DNA of 64,000 nucleotides from Pseudomonas citri (GCF_025336485.1 NZ_JAODAB010000016.1:62001-126000); one strand, 5' to 3'; shown: positions 44,301-52,750, numbered from the stretch's first letter. Made by a program: numbers and translations. Notes: a model not told the origin generated them from the sequence alone.

Positions 44301-44550
44301 CGGTCGTGCGCCGAACGATCCGCGTGAAGTGCGTCGTCGCAAGCGTGAAGCTGAGCGTCTGCAGAAGGAAGCCGAACAAGCCGCCGCTGCAGCTCAAGCG
44401 CCTGCTGCCGAGCCAGCCCCTGCCCCGGTCGCTGAAGCCCCGAGCGAATCGGCTCCGGTGATCGATGAGCCTCAGCACACCGCTGAAGAAATCGCACCGC
44501 GTCACGCTGAAGTAGTGGAAAAAGAGCACGAGTCCAAGCCTCACGCCTGA
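41383..44550 (+). CDS. rne: Ribonuclease E
   Basis: The 1055-residue endonuclease starts MKRMLINATQPEELRVALVDGQ. The N-terminal S1 domain spans about 35-120. The catalytic metal ligands are D300 (VSIDINSARAT) and D343 (IVIDFIDM). The zinc-link CPRC has C401 and C404, for tetramer formation. From about residue 510 the chain is a long, disordered scaffold rich in Pro, Ala, Glu and Arg, with REERAPR-type repeats at about 610-730. It processes rRNA, tRNA and mRNA and holds the degradosome. A perfect terminator follows. Confidence 0.98.
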   Translation: MKRMLINATQPEELRVALVDGQRLYDLDIESGAREQKKANIYKGRITRIEPSLEAAFVDFGSERHGFLPLKEISREYFKKAPEGRVNIKEVLSEGQEVIVQVEKEERGNKGAALTTFISLAGRYLVLMPNNPRAGGISRRIEGEERNELREALNGLVAPADMGLIVRTAGLGRSSEEMQWDLDYLLQLWTAIKEASLDRSAPFLIYQESNVIIRAIRDYLRQDIGEVLIDSVEAQDEALTFIRQVMPQYASKIKLYEDSVPLFNRFQIESQIETAFQRVVELPSGGSIVIDPTEALVSIDINSARATKGSDIEETALQTNLEAAEEIARQLRLRDIGGLIVIDFIDMTPAKNQRAVEEKVRECLEADRARVQVGRISRFGLLEMSRQRLRPSLGESSGIVCPRCNGTGIIRDVESLSLAILRLIEEEALKDRTAEVRAQVPIPVAAFLLNEKRNSITKIELRTRARIVILPNDHLETPHFEVQRLRDDNPEAHNNQSSYEIAAAAAEVEEAQPAAATRTLVRQEAAVKTAPPRASAPVPTEVVAPPAPAPVAAPEPSLFKGLVKSLVSLFATKEEPAAPAVVAKPAATERPARNEERRNGRQQTRNRNGRRDEERKPREERAPREERAPREPREERQPREAREEAPAVAREERAPRPPREERQPRAPREDRKPRGEREERVRELREPLDAAPAVAATVAGTEERPARPPREERAPRPPREERQPRVEQAAAAASEEEVLNAEEQLPEDGQENAEGDRPRRRSRGQRRRSNRRERQRDANGNVIEGSEESESTENAEAPRAADLAAGLAVTEAVASSVISAPAEAQAHEQAERATAAVENTPVEAPVVEATTPVEATTSPEVELAPVRDVQPEAEAPAEPAPVVEAPVVAAEPAAEVAAEEKAPAPVREEQTAFNWTAEPAAPAPVVEPEPTPEPVKAVEPEVVAPAPVVEAPVVAEAPAPAQEPAPVSALTPNGRAPNDPREVRRRKREAERLQKEAEQAAAAAQAPAAEPAPAPVAEAPSESAPVIDEPQHTAEEIAPRHAEVVEKEHESKPHA
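43220..43560 (+). repeat. Arg/Glu/Pro repeat tract inside rne
   Basis: Degenerate tandem copies of a 7-8 codon unit encode REERAPR, REERQPR and RPPREER-like sequence. The tract lies in the disordered C-terminal part and is the kind of repeat that varies in length between strains. Confidence 0.75.
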
Positions 44551-44569
44551 TTCCATCGCGCAATGAAAA

Positions 44570-44601
44570 GCCCCGCCTGGTGATGCCAGGCGGGGCTTTT
44601 T
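44570..44601. terminator. Bidirectional terminator between rne and the nucleotidyltransferase gene
   Basis: GCCCCGCCTGG and CCAGGCGGGGC form a perfect 11-bp stem around TGATG. Five T residues follow on the plus strand and four on the minus strand, so both converging transcripts can end here. Confidence 0.92.
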
Positions 44602-44666
44602 CATGCCTTCAAGTTATCCACAGCCCTGTAGCATCACCGACAGCCACAGAGGCTTTGCTCCGGCAG

Positions 44667-45257
44667 CTATTTGAACGTGAGCGCCTCAGGCACATCGATA
44701 TCCCAAGTGACTCCGGGATCGTCCACTTCCACTTCGACCACCCTCGCCCCGGCAAACAACACCTTGGCGCCGCGGTCCCCCGTCAACGCCATCAATTTCG
44801 GCCCAAACCCACGGCCAAACCCCACGGGATGCCCGTATTCGCCGGCAAGCACCGGCACACTGATGCCATCCTCACGAATCCCTGCCACGACGCGTTCGAT
44901 GCTAGACGGCAGGATAAATGGCATGTCGCCCAGCACCATCAGCCAGCCATCGAGGCCCGGACACGCCTGGACACCGGCGGCAATGCTGTCGCCTAGCCCG
45001 GGCGAGTCCAGTTCCACGAACTCGCATCCGTAAGCCTGGGCCATGCGAATGGCTTGGGGTCGATCCGTGCTCGTCACCAATACGCGCTTTTCCAGGGTGG
45101 CAGGCAAATTCACCAGCACCTGCTCGATCACTGATCGTACGGCGCCATCACGCCCCGTGCAGTCGGCCAGCAATTTATCCTTGTCGGGGCCTGCCACCTG
45201 ACGGAAGCGACGACCGGAACCGGCCGCCAGGATGATCACACCTATCGAATTCGCCAT
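44667..45257 (-). CDS. MobA/MocA-like nucleotidyltransferase
   Basis: The 196-residue protein has the nucleotidyltransferase loop LAAGSGRRFRQ at about 11-21 and DKLL, then GWLMVLGDMPFILPSSIERV with the metal Asp. VLAGEYGHPVGFGRGF is typical of molybdenum cofactor cytidylyltransferases such as MocA. Its position after xdhC and a molybdenum hydroxylase implies that it makes the cytosine dinucleotide form of the cofactor for that enzyme. Confidence 0.87.
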   Translation of the reverse strand: MANSIGVIILAAGSGRRFRQVAGPDKDKLLADCTGRDGAVRSVIEQVLVNLPATLEKRVLVTSTDRPQAIRMAQAYGCEFVELDSPGLGDSIAAGVQACPGLDGWLMVLGDMPFILPSSIERVVAGIREDGISVPVLAGEYGHPVGFGRGFGPKLMALTGDRGAKVLFAGARVVEVEVDDPGVTWDIDVPEALTFK

Positions 45258-45274
45258 ATGCCCTCCTGTCGCGT

Positions 45275-46246
45275 CTACAGCGGTTTTTTCTGCCGCAGTT
45301 CAACGCCGTTCTTGATCGCCACGATCTCCGCCAGCAACGATAAGGCGATCTCCGCCGGGGTGTGGCTGCCGATGTGCAAGCCAATCGGCCCGTGCAGGCG
45401 TTCAATGACGTCTGCGGACAAGCCTAGCTGAGCCAGGTTATCCCGCCGTTTCTGGCTGTTGACCCGAGAGCCCAGGGCCCCGACATAGAACGCCTTGGAG
45501 TCCAGGGCGGTGAGCAGTGCCATGTCGTCCAGGCGCGGATCGTGGGTCAGGGCGACAATCGCCGTGCGCTCGTCTGTTTGGATGCTCAGCACCGCTTCGT
45601 CAGGCATGCCCGAGACGAAGCGACCATGTTGTGCTTCCCAACCGTAGACAAACTCCTTGCGCGGATCGCAGATCAACACTTCGAAGTCCAGCAGCCGGGC
45701 CATTTGCGCCACGTAGCGCGACAGTTGCCCGGCGCCGATCAGCAGAAGCCGCCAGCGTGGACCGTAAATCGCCCGCAAGACCTGTCCATCGAACACCAGG
45801 GCGTCGGTCTTGCTGGCCGGGGCCAGGACCACATCACCATTGGCGACCGTCAGTTCACGGGCGACGATCTCATGGGCTTCGCAGCGCTCCAGCAATTGAG
45901 CGACCCAATGCGGATCGCCCACGCGCTCTTCGGTCAGGCGCAAGGTGCCGCCACACGGCAGGCCGAAGCGCGCCGCCTCCTCGCGGGTGACGCCATAGGT
46001 GATCAGTTGCACCGGTGGACCGTCCGCTGGAATGCGACCGTCGTGCAGCCGGGCGATCAGGTCATCCTCGACACAACCACCCGACACCGAACCGATCACC
46101 ACGCCATCTTCACGCAGGGCCAACATCGCCCCTGGCGGCCTTGGCGCGGTGCCCCAGGTCTGGACCACGGTGAACAACACCACACGCTGCCCGGCGCGGC
46201 GCCATTCGAGCACGCTGCGCAGGACGTTCAGGTCGACGCTGTCCAT
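45275..46246 (-). CDS. XdhC-family molybdenum cofactor maturation protein
   Basis: The 323-residue protein has an N-terminal XdhC/CoxI domain (FTVVQTWGTAPRPPGAMLALREDG, SGGCVEDDLIARL) and a C-terminal Rossmann domain with LLIGAGQLSRYVAQMA. VGALGSRVNSQKRRDNL and GLHIGSHTPAEIALSLLAEIVA are typical. XdhC proteins bind the cofactor, promote its sulfuration and insert it into the hydroxylase. The ATG at 46246 overlaps the stop of the large subunit gene (TGATG). Confidence 0.92.
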   Translation of the reverse strand: MDSVDLNVLRSVLEWRRAGQRVVLFTVVQTWGTAPRPPGAMLALREDGVVIGSVSGGCVEDDLIARLHDGRIPADGPPVQLITYGVTREEAARFGLPCGGTLRLTEERVGDPHWVAQLLERCEAHEIVARELTVANGDVVLAPASKTDALVFDGQVLRAIYGPRWRLLLIGAGQLSRYVAQMARLLDFEVLICDPRKEFVYGWEAQHGRFVSGMPDEAVLSIQTDERTAIVALTHDPRLDDMALLTALDSKAFYVGALGSRVNSQKRRDNLAQLGLSADVIERLHGPIGLHIGSHTPAEIALSLLAEIVAIKNGVELRQKKPL

Positions 46247-48561
46247 CAAGCCTTGACCTGCCGCCAGTCTTGCAATTGATAGCGCACGGGCAGGTTACGG
46301 ATGCGTTTGCCGGTGGCGGCGAAAATCGCGTTGCACAGCGCCGGCGCAATCGGCGGCACGCCCGGCTCGCCGACGCCACCCAACGGCACCTCGCCCGGCG
46401 GCGTGACCAGATGCACCGCCACCTCCTTGGGGGCCAGGGACATACGCGCCACTTCGTACATGTGGAAGTTGTCCTGCTGGACCTTGCCGTCCTTGAAGCT
46501 GATCTCCCCCACCATCGCATTGCCCAGGCCCATGACACAGGCGCCTTCGAACTGGGAGCGGATGCGCTCGGGGTTGATCTGCGGACCGCAATCCACGGCG
46601 ATGTCCGCCTTGTGCACGATCACCGTACCGTCGTCCTTGACCTCGACCTCGATCACGGCGGCGACGTAAGTCACGAAACTGTAATGCACCGCCAGCCCCA
46701 GCCCTCGCCCCTTGGGCAACTCGCGGCCCCAACCGGCGGCCTTCGCCGCGGTTTCCAGCACCGTGCGGATCCGTGCGGTATCGATCGGATAACGCTCGGG
46801 GGATTCGCCGTAGTTCCATTCTTCACTCAAGGTCCGCGGATCGATCTTACGGTCCGGCCCGAGCAATTTGATCTGGTACTTCAGCGGATCCTGGCCGGCC
46901 TTGTGGGCCAATTCGTCGATGAAACTCTGGGTCGCGAAACCATGGGGGATGTTCGACACCGAGCGATACCAACCCACCCGGGCATGGGCCGCCGCTTCGG
47001 GATTCTCCAGGCGCAGGTTCGGGATGGCGTAAGCCATGTTGGTCACACCCATGCCTATTTCGAACGGCGCCTCGTGGGTCATGCCCGGCGCAAACAGTGC
47101 GGTGATGCTCGGGGCCACGGTGCGGTGCAACCAGCCGGACGGCATACCGTCCTGGTTCAGACCGGCCTTGAGGTATTCGGCCGATACCGTGTGGAAATAC
47201 GAGTGATGGATGTCGTCTTCACGGGTCCATTGCACCCGCACGGCCTGGCCCGGGAACTCCTTGGCCAGCTCTGCCGCTTCGAGGACGAAATCGGGTTTGG
47301 ACTTGCGTCCGAAACCGCCCCCCAGCAGCGTGATGTTCACCGTGACCTTGTCGAAAGGAATGCCCAAGCGTTCGGCGATGCGTTCCCGAGTCACTTGCGG
47401 TGCCTGGCTCGGCGCCCAGGCTTCGCACTGGCCATCCTTGAAGCGGGCGACGGCGACCATCGGCTCCATGGGTGATTGGGATAAGTGCGGCAGGTAATAC
47501 GAAGCCTCCAGGGTCGACTCGGCCTTGGCCAGGGCATCGTCGACATCGCCGCTGCTGCGCACGATTTTTCCAGGCTTGAGGGCCGCCGCTTCCAGTTCCT
47601 TGCGGTAGGCGACCGAGTCATAGCCGGCATTCGGGCCATCGTCCCAATCGATTTTCAGCGCTTCACGGCCCTTGATCGCCGCCCAGGTGTTCTTCGCCAC
47701 CACGGCAACGCCACCCAACGGTTGGAATTCGGAGGGCAGCGGGCGCCCTTCGATCGACACCACCTTGACCACGCCCGGTACTTTCAACGCCGCGCTGCTG
47801 TCCACGGTCTTGAGCTTGCCGCCATAGACCGGCGGACGGGCCACGACGGCGTAGAGCATACCGTCGAAATGCACGTCGGCGCCAAACACCGCGCGGCCGT
47901 TGACGATATCCGCACCGTCGATGGCCCGTGTCGCCTCCTTGCCAATGTAGCGAAACTCCGAAGGCTGCTTGAGCCGCAGGCTGTCCCGCGCGGGCACGGG
48001 CAAGGCGCCGGCGGCAGCGGCCAGCGCGCCGTAGCCCAGCTCGCGACCGGAAGGCTGGTGCAGCACTTTGTGCAGTTGCGCCCGGCACTCACTCACCGGG
48101 ACCTTCCACTGTGCCGCGGCGGCCAGTTCCAGCATGGTCCGGGCGGCAGCGCCGCAACGACGCATCGGCTCGTACCAATGGCGCATGCTGCGCGAGCCGT
48201 CGGTGTCCTGGTTGCCGAAACGCGCCTCGTCGGCCGGCGCCTGGCGCACCTTGACCTGCGCCCAATCGGCTTCCAGCTCGTCGGCCACCACCATGCTCAG
48301 GCTGGTGCGCACACCCTGGCCCATTTCCGAACGGTTGCAAATCACGGTCACGCTGCCATCGGCAGCAATGCTCACATAGACCTTCGGATCATCGACCGCG
48401 CCGTGGGGCATGCCCTCGGCACCGAATTTCTTGTCCTCGGCGAATGCATCCGGCAACCCCCAACTGGCGGCCAGTACCAGCACACCGGTCGCGCTTGCGC
48501 CTTTGAGAAAGCCACGACGGCTGAGGTTGCTCAGTACAAAATCATTGGGCAAACGACTCAT
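46246..48561 (-). CDS. Molybdenum hydroxylase large subunit (IorB/aldehyde oxidase type)
   Basis: The 771-residue protein starts MSRLPNDFVLSNLSRRGFLKGAS, with the twin-arginine motif SRRGFLK at 14-20 and a cleavage site near DAFA. It therefore acts in the periplasm. Two molybdopterin-binding aldehyde oxidase domains follow; GGGFGRKSKPDFV is a cofactor signature. It resembles isoquinoline 1-oxidoreductase beta and membrane-linked aldehyde dehydrogenases; the substrate is probably an aldehyde or N-heterocycle. It overlaps the iron-sulfur subunit gene by 4 bases. Confidence 0.9.
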   Translation of the reverse strand: MSRLPNDFVLSNLSRRGFLKGASATGVLVLAASWGLPDAFAEDKKFGAEGMPHGAVDDPKVYVSIAADGSVTVICNRSEMGQGVRTSLSMVVADELEADWAQVKVRQAPADEARFGNQDTDGSRSMRHWYEPMRRCGAAARTMLELAAAAQWKVPVSECRAQLHKVLHQPSGRELGYGALAAAAGALPVPARDSLRLKQPSEFRYIGKEATRAIDGADIVNGRAVFGADVHFDGMLYAVVARPPVYGGKLKTVDSSAALKVPGVVKVVSIEGRPLPSEFQPLGGVAVVAKNTWAAIKGREALKIDWDDGPNAGYDSVAYRKELEAAALKPGKIVRSSGDVDDALAKAESTLEASYYLPHLSQSPMEPMVAVARFKDGQCEAWAPSQAPQVTRERIAERLGIPFDKVTVNITLLGGGFGRKSKPDFVLEAAELAKEFPGQAVRVQWTREDDIHHSYFHTVSAEYLKAGLNQDGMPSGWLHRTVAPSITALFAPGMTHEAPFEIGMGVTNMAYAIPNLRLENPEAAAHARVGWYRSVSNIPHGFATQSFIDELAHKAGQDPLKYQIKLLGPDRKIDPRTLSEEWNYGESPERYPIDTARIRTVLETAAKAAGWGRELPKGRGLGLAVHYSFVTYVAAVIEVEVKDDGTVIVHKADIAVDCGPQINPERIRSQFEGACVMGLGNAMVGEISFKDGKVQQDNFHMYEVARMSLAPKEVAVHLVTPPGEVPLGGVGEPGVPPIAPALCNAIFAATGKRIRNLPVRYQLQDWRQVKA

Positions 48562-49028
48562 GCCTTGGCCTCCTTCAGGTGAGTGGAGGCCTGGCGGATC
48601 GCGGTCTTGATCCGGTTGTAGGTGCCGCAGCGGCAAATGTTGCCGACCATCGCCTCCTCGATCTGCTCGTCACTCGGATTGGGATTGCTCTTGAGCAAGG
48701 CGGTGGCCGACATGATCTGCCCGCCCTGGCAGTAACCGCACTGGGCCACGGCCGTATCGAGCCAGGCCTGCTGCACGACTTGCCCGACCGGGTCGGCGTG
48801 AAGCGCGTCGATGGTGCGGATGTCCTGCCCTTTCACCGAACCGATCGGCGTGATGCAACTGCGCGCCGGCGCGCCGTCGATGTGGATGGTGCACGCGCCG
48901 CACAGCCCCATGCCACAGCCGAATTTGGTGCCGTTGTAACCGGCCACATCGCGGATCGCCCAGAGCAGCGGCATGTCCTCGGTCACATCCAGTTGATGGT
49001 CTTTTCCATTGAGTTTCAGGGTAATCAT
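48558..49028 (-). CDS. (2Fe-2S) small subunit of molybdenum hydroxylase
   Basis: The 156-residue protein has a plant-type ferredoxin cluster (C38, C43, C46 and C58 in CGMGLCGACTIHIDGAPARSC, in part). A second, helical-domain cluster has AQCGYCQGGQ and GNICRCGTYNRI. It passes electrons from the molybdenum centre to an acceptor, often a cytochrome c not encoded here. It has no signal peptide and probably travels with the large subunit. The ATG at 49028 fits the family. Confidence 0.94.
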   Translation of the reverse strand: MITLKLNGKDHQLDVTEDMPLLWAIRDVAGYNGTKFGCGMGLCGACTIHIDGAPARSCITPIGSVKGQDIRTIDALHADPVGQVVQQAWLDTAVAQCGYCQGGQIMSATALLKSNPNPSDEQIEEAMVGNICRCGTYNRIKTAIRQASTHLKEAKA

Positions 49029-49290
49029 GGGCACGCCCGCACAATGTTCGAGTGATGGGGTCGAGCCATCTGCCGTTTGGGTGACAGGTCGGTGTCGCAG
49101 ACTGGCTCAGGCTGATCGGGCTCTCTTGTGCACACGCAAGCGTCTGCACCGGGCCTTCAGGACGATGGTCGCATCGTTAGGAAGCTAAATTAACCCAGGT
49201 TCAAGCAAAACGCCCTGCACAATCCTGCACAAATGAAGGTGTGCAGGATTGTGCAGGGCGCTTTTTCAGGGGCGGGCGAAGAAGTGCGGT
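49029..49290. other. Intergenic region between the hydroxylase genes and murB
   Basis: No gene is seen. It contains the 20-bp inverted repeat listed separately and, left of it, the presumed promoter region of the hydroxylase genes. Confidence 0.5.
49212..49261. terminator. Perfect 20-bp inverted repeat after murB
   Basis: CGCCCTGCACAATCCTGCAC and its exact reverse complement flank a 10-base loop. TTTT follows on the minus strand after one base and TTTTT on the plus strand. It lies 30 bases past the murB stop, so it can end the murB transcript. Confidence 0.7.
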
Positions 49291-50310
49291 TCAGTACCGA
49301 TTCGGCTCCATTTCCAGCTCGACCTGGAAACGTTCGGCAATGTCTTTCTGGATGCGCAGGGCCAGGTCCAGCAGTTGCGGGCCGGTGGCGCTGCCGTAGT
49401 TGACCAGCACCAACGCCTGCAACTTATGCACCCCGGCATCCCCCTCGCGAAAGCCCTTCCAGCCGGCTCGTTCGATCAGCCAGCCGGCGGCGATTTTCAT
49501 CTGCCCTTCAGGCTGTGGATAAGCCACCAGGTCGGGGTATTGCTGCTTGAGGTACGCCACGTGGCTGGCCGGCACCAGCGGGTTCTTGAAGAAACTGCCA
49601 GCGTTGCCCAGCACCGCCGGGTCGGGGAGTTTTTCGCTGCGGATGCTGCAAATCGCCCGGCTCACGTCCATGGGCGTTGCCTGGTCGATGCCTTGCTCGG
49701 TCAACCGTTGGCGGACCGGGCCGTACTCCAGGTGCAGATGCGCAACACGACTGAGGGCGAAACGCACCCGCAGGATCAGCCAGCGCCCCGCTTGCTGCTT
49801 GAACAGGCTGTCGCGATAGGCGAAACGGCACTCATCGAGGCTGAACTCGCGCAGCTCGCCGCTCTGGCGATCCAGCGCGGTGAGGCCGGCGAAGACATCC
49901 TTGATCTCCACGCCGTAGGCACCGATGTTCTGCATCGGCGCCGCGCCGACGGTACCGGGGATCAGGCTGAGGTTTTCCAGGCCCGACCACCCTTGCGCCA
50001 GCGTGTACTGGACGAACGGGTGCCACGGCTCCCCCGCCTCGGCTTCGATCACCACCCGTTCGCCGTCGTCGCTGAGCAGGCGGATACCCTGGCTGGCCAT
50101 GCGCAGCACCAACGCATCGATGTCGCCGGTCAGCAGCAGATTACTGCCGCCACCGATCACCAACAGCGGCACGTCATGCTCGCGGGCATAGGCCAGTGCC
50201 TGGCGCACATCGCCATCGTCGCGGGCTTCGGCGAACAACCGGGCGCCGACGTCCACCCCGAAACTGTTGAAGGGCTTGAGGCTGACGCCCGCTTGTACCT
50301 GCAAGGTCAT
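49291..50310 (-). CDS. murB: UDP-N-acetylenolpyruvoylglucosamine reductase
   Basis: This 339-residue FAD enzyme makes UDP-MurNAc for peptidoglycan. It starts MTLQVQAGVSLKPFNSFGVD. The FAD loop is in LLVIGGGSNLLLTGDIDALVL. NIGAYGVEIKD, RFAYRDSLFK (with the catalytic region) and GNAGSFFKNPLV are typical of the type I enzyme. Its ATG overlaps the phosphatase stop (ATGA). The frame is open upstream, but that part is the phosphatase in another frame. Confidence 0.97.
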   Translation of the reverse strand: MTLQVQAGVSLKPFNSFGVDVGARLFAEARDDGDVRQALAYAREHDVPLLVIGGGSNLLLTGDIDALVLRMASQGIRLLSDDGERVVIEAEAGEPWHPFVQYTLAQGWSGLENLSLIPGTVGAAPMQNIGAYGVEIKDVFAGLTALDRQSGELREFSLDECRFAYRDSLFKQQAGRWLILRVRFALSRVAHLHLEYGPVRQRLTEQGIDQATPMDVSRAICSIRSEKLPDPAVLGNAGSFFKNPLVPASHVAYLKQQYPDLVAYPQPEGQMKIAAGWLIERAGWKGFREGDAGVHKLQALVLVNYGSATGPQLLDLALRIQKDIAERFQVELEMEPNRY

Positions 50311-50771
50311 AACCGCCCCTTCAATTCGATCACCAGACGATCCGTGGCGCGCTCGATCAGGTCCAGCACGTGTTCGAAGCCTTGCTCGCCTTCGTAGTAC
50401 GGGTCCGGCACATCGTCGAGTTCGGCTTCGTAGCGACGCAGGAACAGGTCCAGCTCGGCCCGGCCATCGGCCGGTTGCAGCGCCTTGAGATCGCGCAGGT
50501 TGTTGCCGTCCATGGCCAGGATCAGGTCGTAGGCGGCAAAGTCGGCACGCGACACCTGCCGGGCGCGCTGGGCCGACAAATCGTAGCCGCGCCGCAGGGC
50601 CGCGGCCTGGCTGCGCTTGTCCGGAGCCTTGCCGACGTGCCAATCACCGGTGCCGGCGGAAGCGACTTCCACCTGCCCGGCCAGCCCGGCCTCGCGCAGC
50701 TTGTGACGCAAGATGCCTTCGGCGGTGGGCGAGCGACAGATATTGCCGAGGCAAACGAACAGAACCCGCAT
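50307..50771 (-). CDS. Low molecular weight protein-tyrosine phosphatase
   Basis: The 154-residue protein starts MRVLFVCLGNICRSPTAEG. The P-loop CLGNICRS has the nucleophile C7 and R13. The general acid Asp is in DVPDPYYEGEQGFEHVLD. It lies between kdsB and murB, as in other pseudomonads, with 1-base and 4-base overlaps. The role is probably dephosphorylation of an envelope tyrosine kinase or sugar-nucleotide enzyme, which is not proven. Confidence 0.95.
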   Translation of the reverse strand: MRVLFVCLGNICRSPTAEGILRHKLREAGLAGQVEVASAGTGDWHVGKAPDKRSQAAALRRGYDLSAQRARQVSRADFAAYDLILAMDGNNLRDLKALQPADGRAELDLFLRRYEAELDDVPDPYYEGEQGFEHVLDLIERATDRLVIELKGRL

Positions 50772-51535
50772 CAAGCCTCCAGCAGGCGACGGACGCGCTC
50801 GAGGTCTTCGGCGGTGTCGACACCGGTCGGCGGCGCGATCAACGCATCGGCGACGTGGATCCGCACGCCGTGCCACAGGGCCCGCAATTGTTCCAGGGCT
50901 TCGGTGTTTTCCAGCCAGCAGGGGCCCCAGGCGACGAAGTCCTGGAGGAAGCCGGCGCGGTAGGCATAGATGCCGATGTGACGGCGATATGGCACGCCTT
51001 CCGGCATCACGTCACGGCTTTGGGCGAATGCGTCCCGCGCCCAGGGCAATGTCGCGCGGCTGAAGGTCAACGCCAGGCCATTGAGGTCGCTGACCACCTT
51101 GACCACGTTGGGGTTGAACAGGGTTTGCACATCTTCGATCGGCTCGGCCAGGGTGGCCATGCGCGCCTCGGTGTGGGCCGCCAGGTTGGCGGCGACCTGG
51201 TCGATCACGCTGGGCGGGATCAATGGCTCGTCGCCCTGCACGTTGACGACGATGGCGTCGGCGGCGAGACCGAGCTTAGTCGCCACCTCTGCCAGGCGGT
51301 CGGTGCCGGAATTATGATCTTCGCGGGTCATGACCACTTCGGCGCCGAAGCCCTTGCAGGCCTCGACGATGCGCGCGTCGTCGGTCGCCACCACCACACG
51401 CTGGGCGCTGCTCTTGCAGGCCTGCTCCCACACATGCTGGATCATCGGTTTACCGGCGATCGACAGCAACGGCTTGCCCGGCAGGCGCGTCGAGGCGAAA
51501 CGCGACGGAATGACAACGGTAAAGGCTGCGGTCAT
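50771..51535 (-). CDS. kdsB: CMP-KDO synthetase
   Basis: This 254-residue enzyme activates KDO for lipopolysaccharide. It has VVIPSRFASTRLPGKPLLSIAGKPMIQHV, in part, at the start, VVVATDDARIVEAC, NVQGDEPLIPP and RHIGIYAYRAGFL. It overlaps the Trm112-like gene by 4 bases at its start and lies in the lpxK-murB envelope run. Confidence 0.97.
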   Translation of the reverse strand: MTAAFTVVIPSRFASTRLPGKPLLSIAGKPMIQHVWEQACKSSAQRVVVATDDARIVEACKGFGAEVVMTREDHNSGTDRLAEVATKLGLAADAIVVNVQGDEPLIPPSVIDQVAANLAAHTEARMATLAEPIEDVQTLFNPNVVKVVSDLNGLALTFSRATLPWARDAFAQSRDVMPEGVPYRRHIGIYAYRAGFLQDFVAWGPCWLENTEALEQLRALWHGVRIHVADALIAPPTGVDTAEDLERVRRLLEA

Positions 51536-51717
51536 TTATCCAGGCGCTCGTCGGTGTTCAGGGTGCGGGCTTCGCTTTCGAGCATCACCGGGATGCCGTC
51601 GCGAATCGGATAGGCCAGGCCGGCACCCTTGCTGATCAGTTCGGTCTTGTCGGCGCTGAGCTTGAGCGGGCCTTTGCAGACCGGGCAGGCCAGGATATCG
51701 AGCAGTTTGGTGTCCAT
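51532..51717 (-). CDS. Trm112/YcaR family protein
   Basis: The 61-residue protein starts MDTKLLDILACPVCKGPLKL, with the zinc-knuckle-like CPVCKGPL, and ends YPIRDGIPVMLESEARTL. In eukaryotes Trm112 activates methyltransferases. The bacterial role is unclear. It always travels with kdsB and lpxK. Confidence 0.94.
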   Translation of the reverse strand: MDTKLLDILACPVCKGPLKLSADKTELISKGAGLAYPIRDGIPVMLESEARTLNTDERLDK

Positions 51718-51739
51718 GAAATTCCCCTGGGTAAAAGAG

Positions 51740-52750
51740 TTAAGGCAAAAGCCGATCCGGCAGCAGGCGCATCAACTGCGTATCGAACCAGGCCACGAAG
51801 GCCGGCGATGGCGCCGCGTCCACCGTCAGGTACCACCAGTCGGGCGCGGCGAAGGCACGGCATTTGACCGCGTCCTTTTCCGTCATGATCACTGGCAGCG
51901 GCGGCATGAAATTCAAGGCCTGGGCACTGTACTCGGCGTGGTCGGCAAAGGCGTGCGGGATTGGCCGCCAGTGTAGCGTTTCGAGGGTCTTGAAGAAACG
52001 CCCGGGATTGCCGATGCCGGCCACGGCGTGCACGGCCTGGTCAGGTGGAAAATGGTCGATGGGGCGCTGTTCGCCGCTGGCCAGGTTCACCAGGGTCGTG
52101 GGCCGTAGCTCGAAGGCGAAGCCGTCGTCACGGTCGGCGGGGGCGCCGTTGTACAACACCGCGTCGACCGATTGCAGGCGCTCGACAGGCTCGCGCAACG
52201 GGCCGGCCGGCAGGCAGCGCCGATTGCCCAGGCCCCGGGCGTTGTCGATCAGCACCAGTTCGAGGTCCCGGGCCAGCCGATAATGCTGCATGCCATCATC
52301 GGACAGGATCAGGTCCAGCGGCTCGGCCGCCAGCAACGCCTGGACCGCACGACTGCGATCGGGATCGATCATCAGCGGCACACCGGTGCGCTGGACGATC
52401 AACAGCGGCTCGTCGCCCGCGACGTCCGCGCCCTGCTCGGCCTCGACCCGCCAGGGCAGTTGTGGCGGCTTGGCGCCATAGCCACGACTGACCACCCCGA
52501 CCCGCAAGCCACTGCGCTGGCAATGCTGGATCATCCACAGGATCAACGGCGTCTTGCCGGTGCCGCCGACCGTGATATTGCCCACCACCACCAACGGCAC
52601 CGCTGGCTGGTAGATCTGCCCTTCGCCGGCCAGGAAGCGTTCACGCTTGCCGACCACCACCCGACGGTACAACCACTCCAACGGGCGCAACAACGTCAGG
52701 GCCGGATGCCCCTCATACCAGGCGGCGAGCAATCGATCGGAGATGGCCAT
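51740..52750 (-). CDS. lpxK: Tetraacyldisaccharide 4'-kinase
   Basis: This 336-residue inner-membrane kinase phosphorylates lipid A precursor. It has a short N-terminal amphipathic part and the P-loop VVVGNITVGGTGKTPL at about 54-69. VVSRGYGA, DDGMQHYRL and MTEKDAVKC are family motifs. It overlaps exbD by 1 base and precedes the Trm112-like gene. Confidence 0.96.
   Translation of the reverse strand: MAISDRLLAAWYEGHPALTLLRPLEWLYRRVVVGKRERFLAGEGQIYQPAVPLVVVGNITVGGTGKTPLILWMIQHCQRSGLRVGVVSRGYGAKPPQLPWRVEAEQGADVAGDEPLLIVQRTGVPLMIDPDRSRAVQALLAAEPLDLILSDDGMQHYRLARDLELVLIDNARGLGNRRCLPAGPLREPVERLQSVDAVLYNGAPADRDDGFAFELRPTTLVNLASGEQRPIDHFPPDQAVHAVAGIGNPGRFFKTLETLHWRPIPHAFADHAEYSAQALNFMPPLPVIMTEKDAVKCRAFAAPDWWYLTVDAAPSPAFVAWFDTQLMRLLPDRLLP

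Noticed and set aside
40954..44604. 1216-codon open frame on the strand opposite rne
   Set aside because: It mirrors rne in a GC-rich genome. Its product is rich in Gly/Phe/Arg low-complexity sequence with no family match, while rne has clear catalytic motifs.
46270..48582. Two long frames opposite the molybdenum hydroxylase large subunit
   Set aside because: They are complements of a gene with clear cofactor motifs and show only biased composition.
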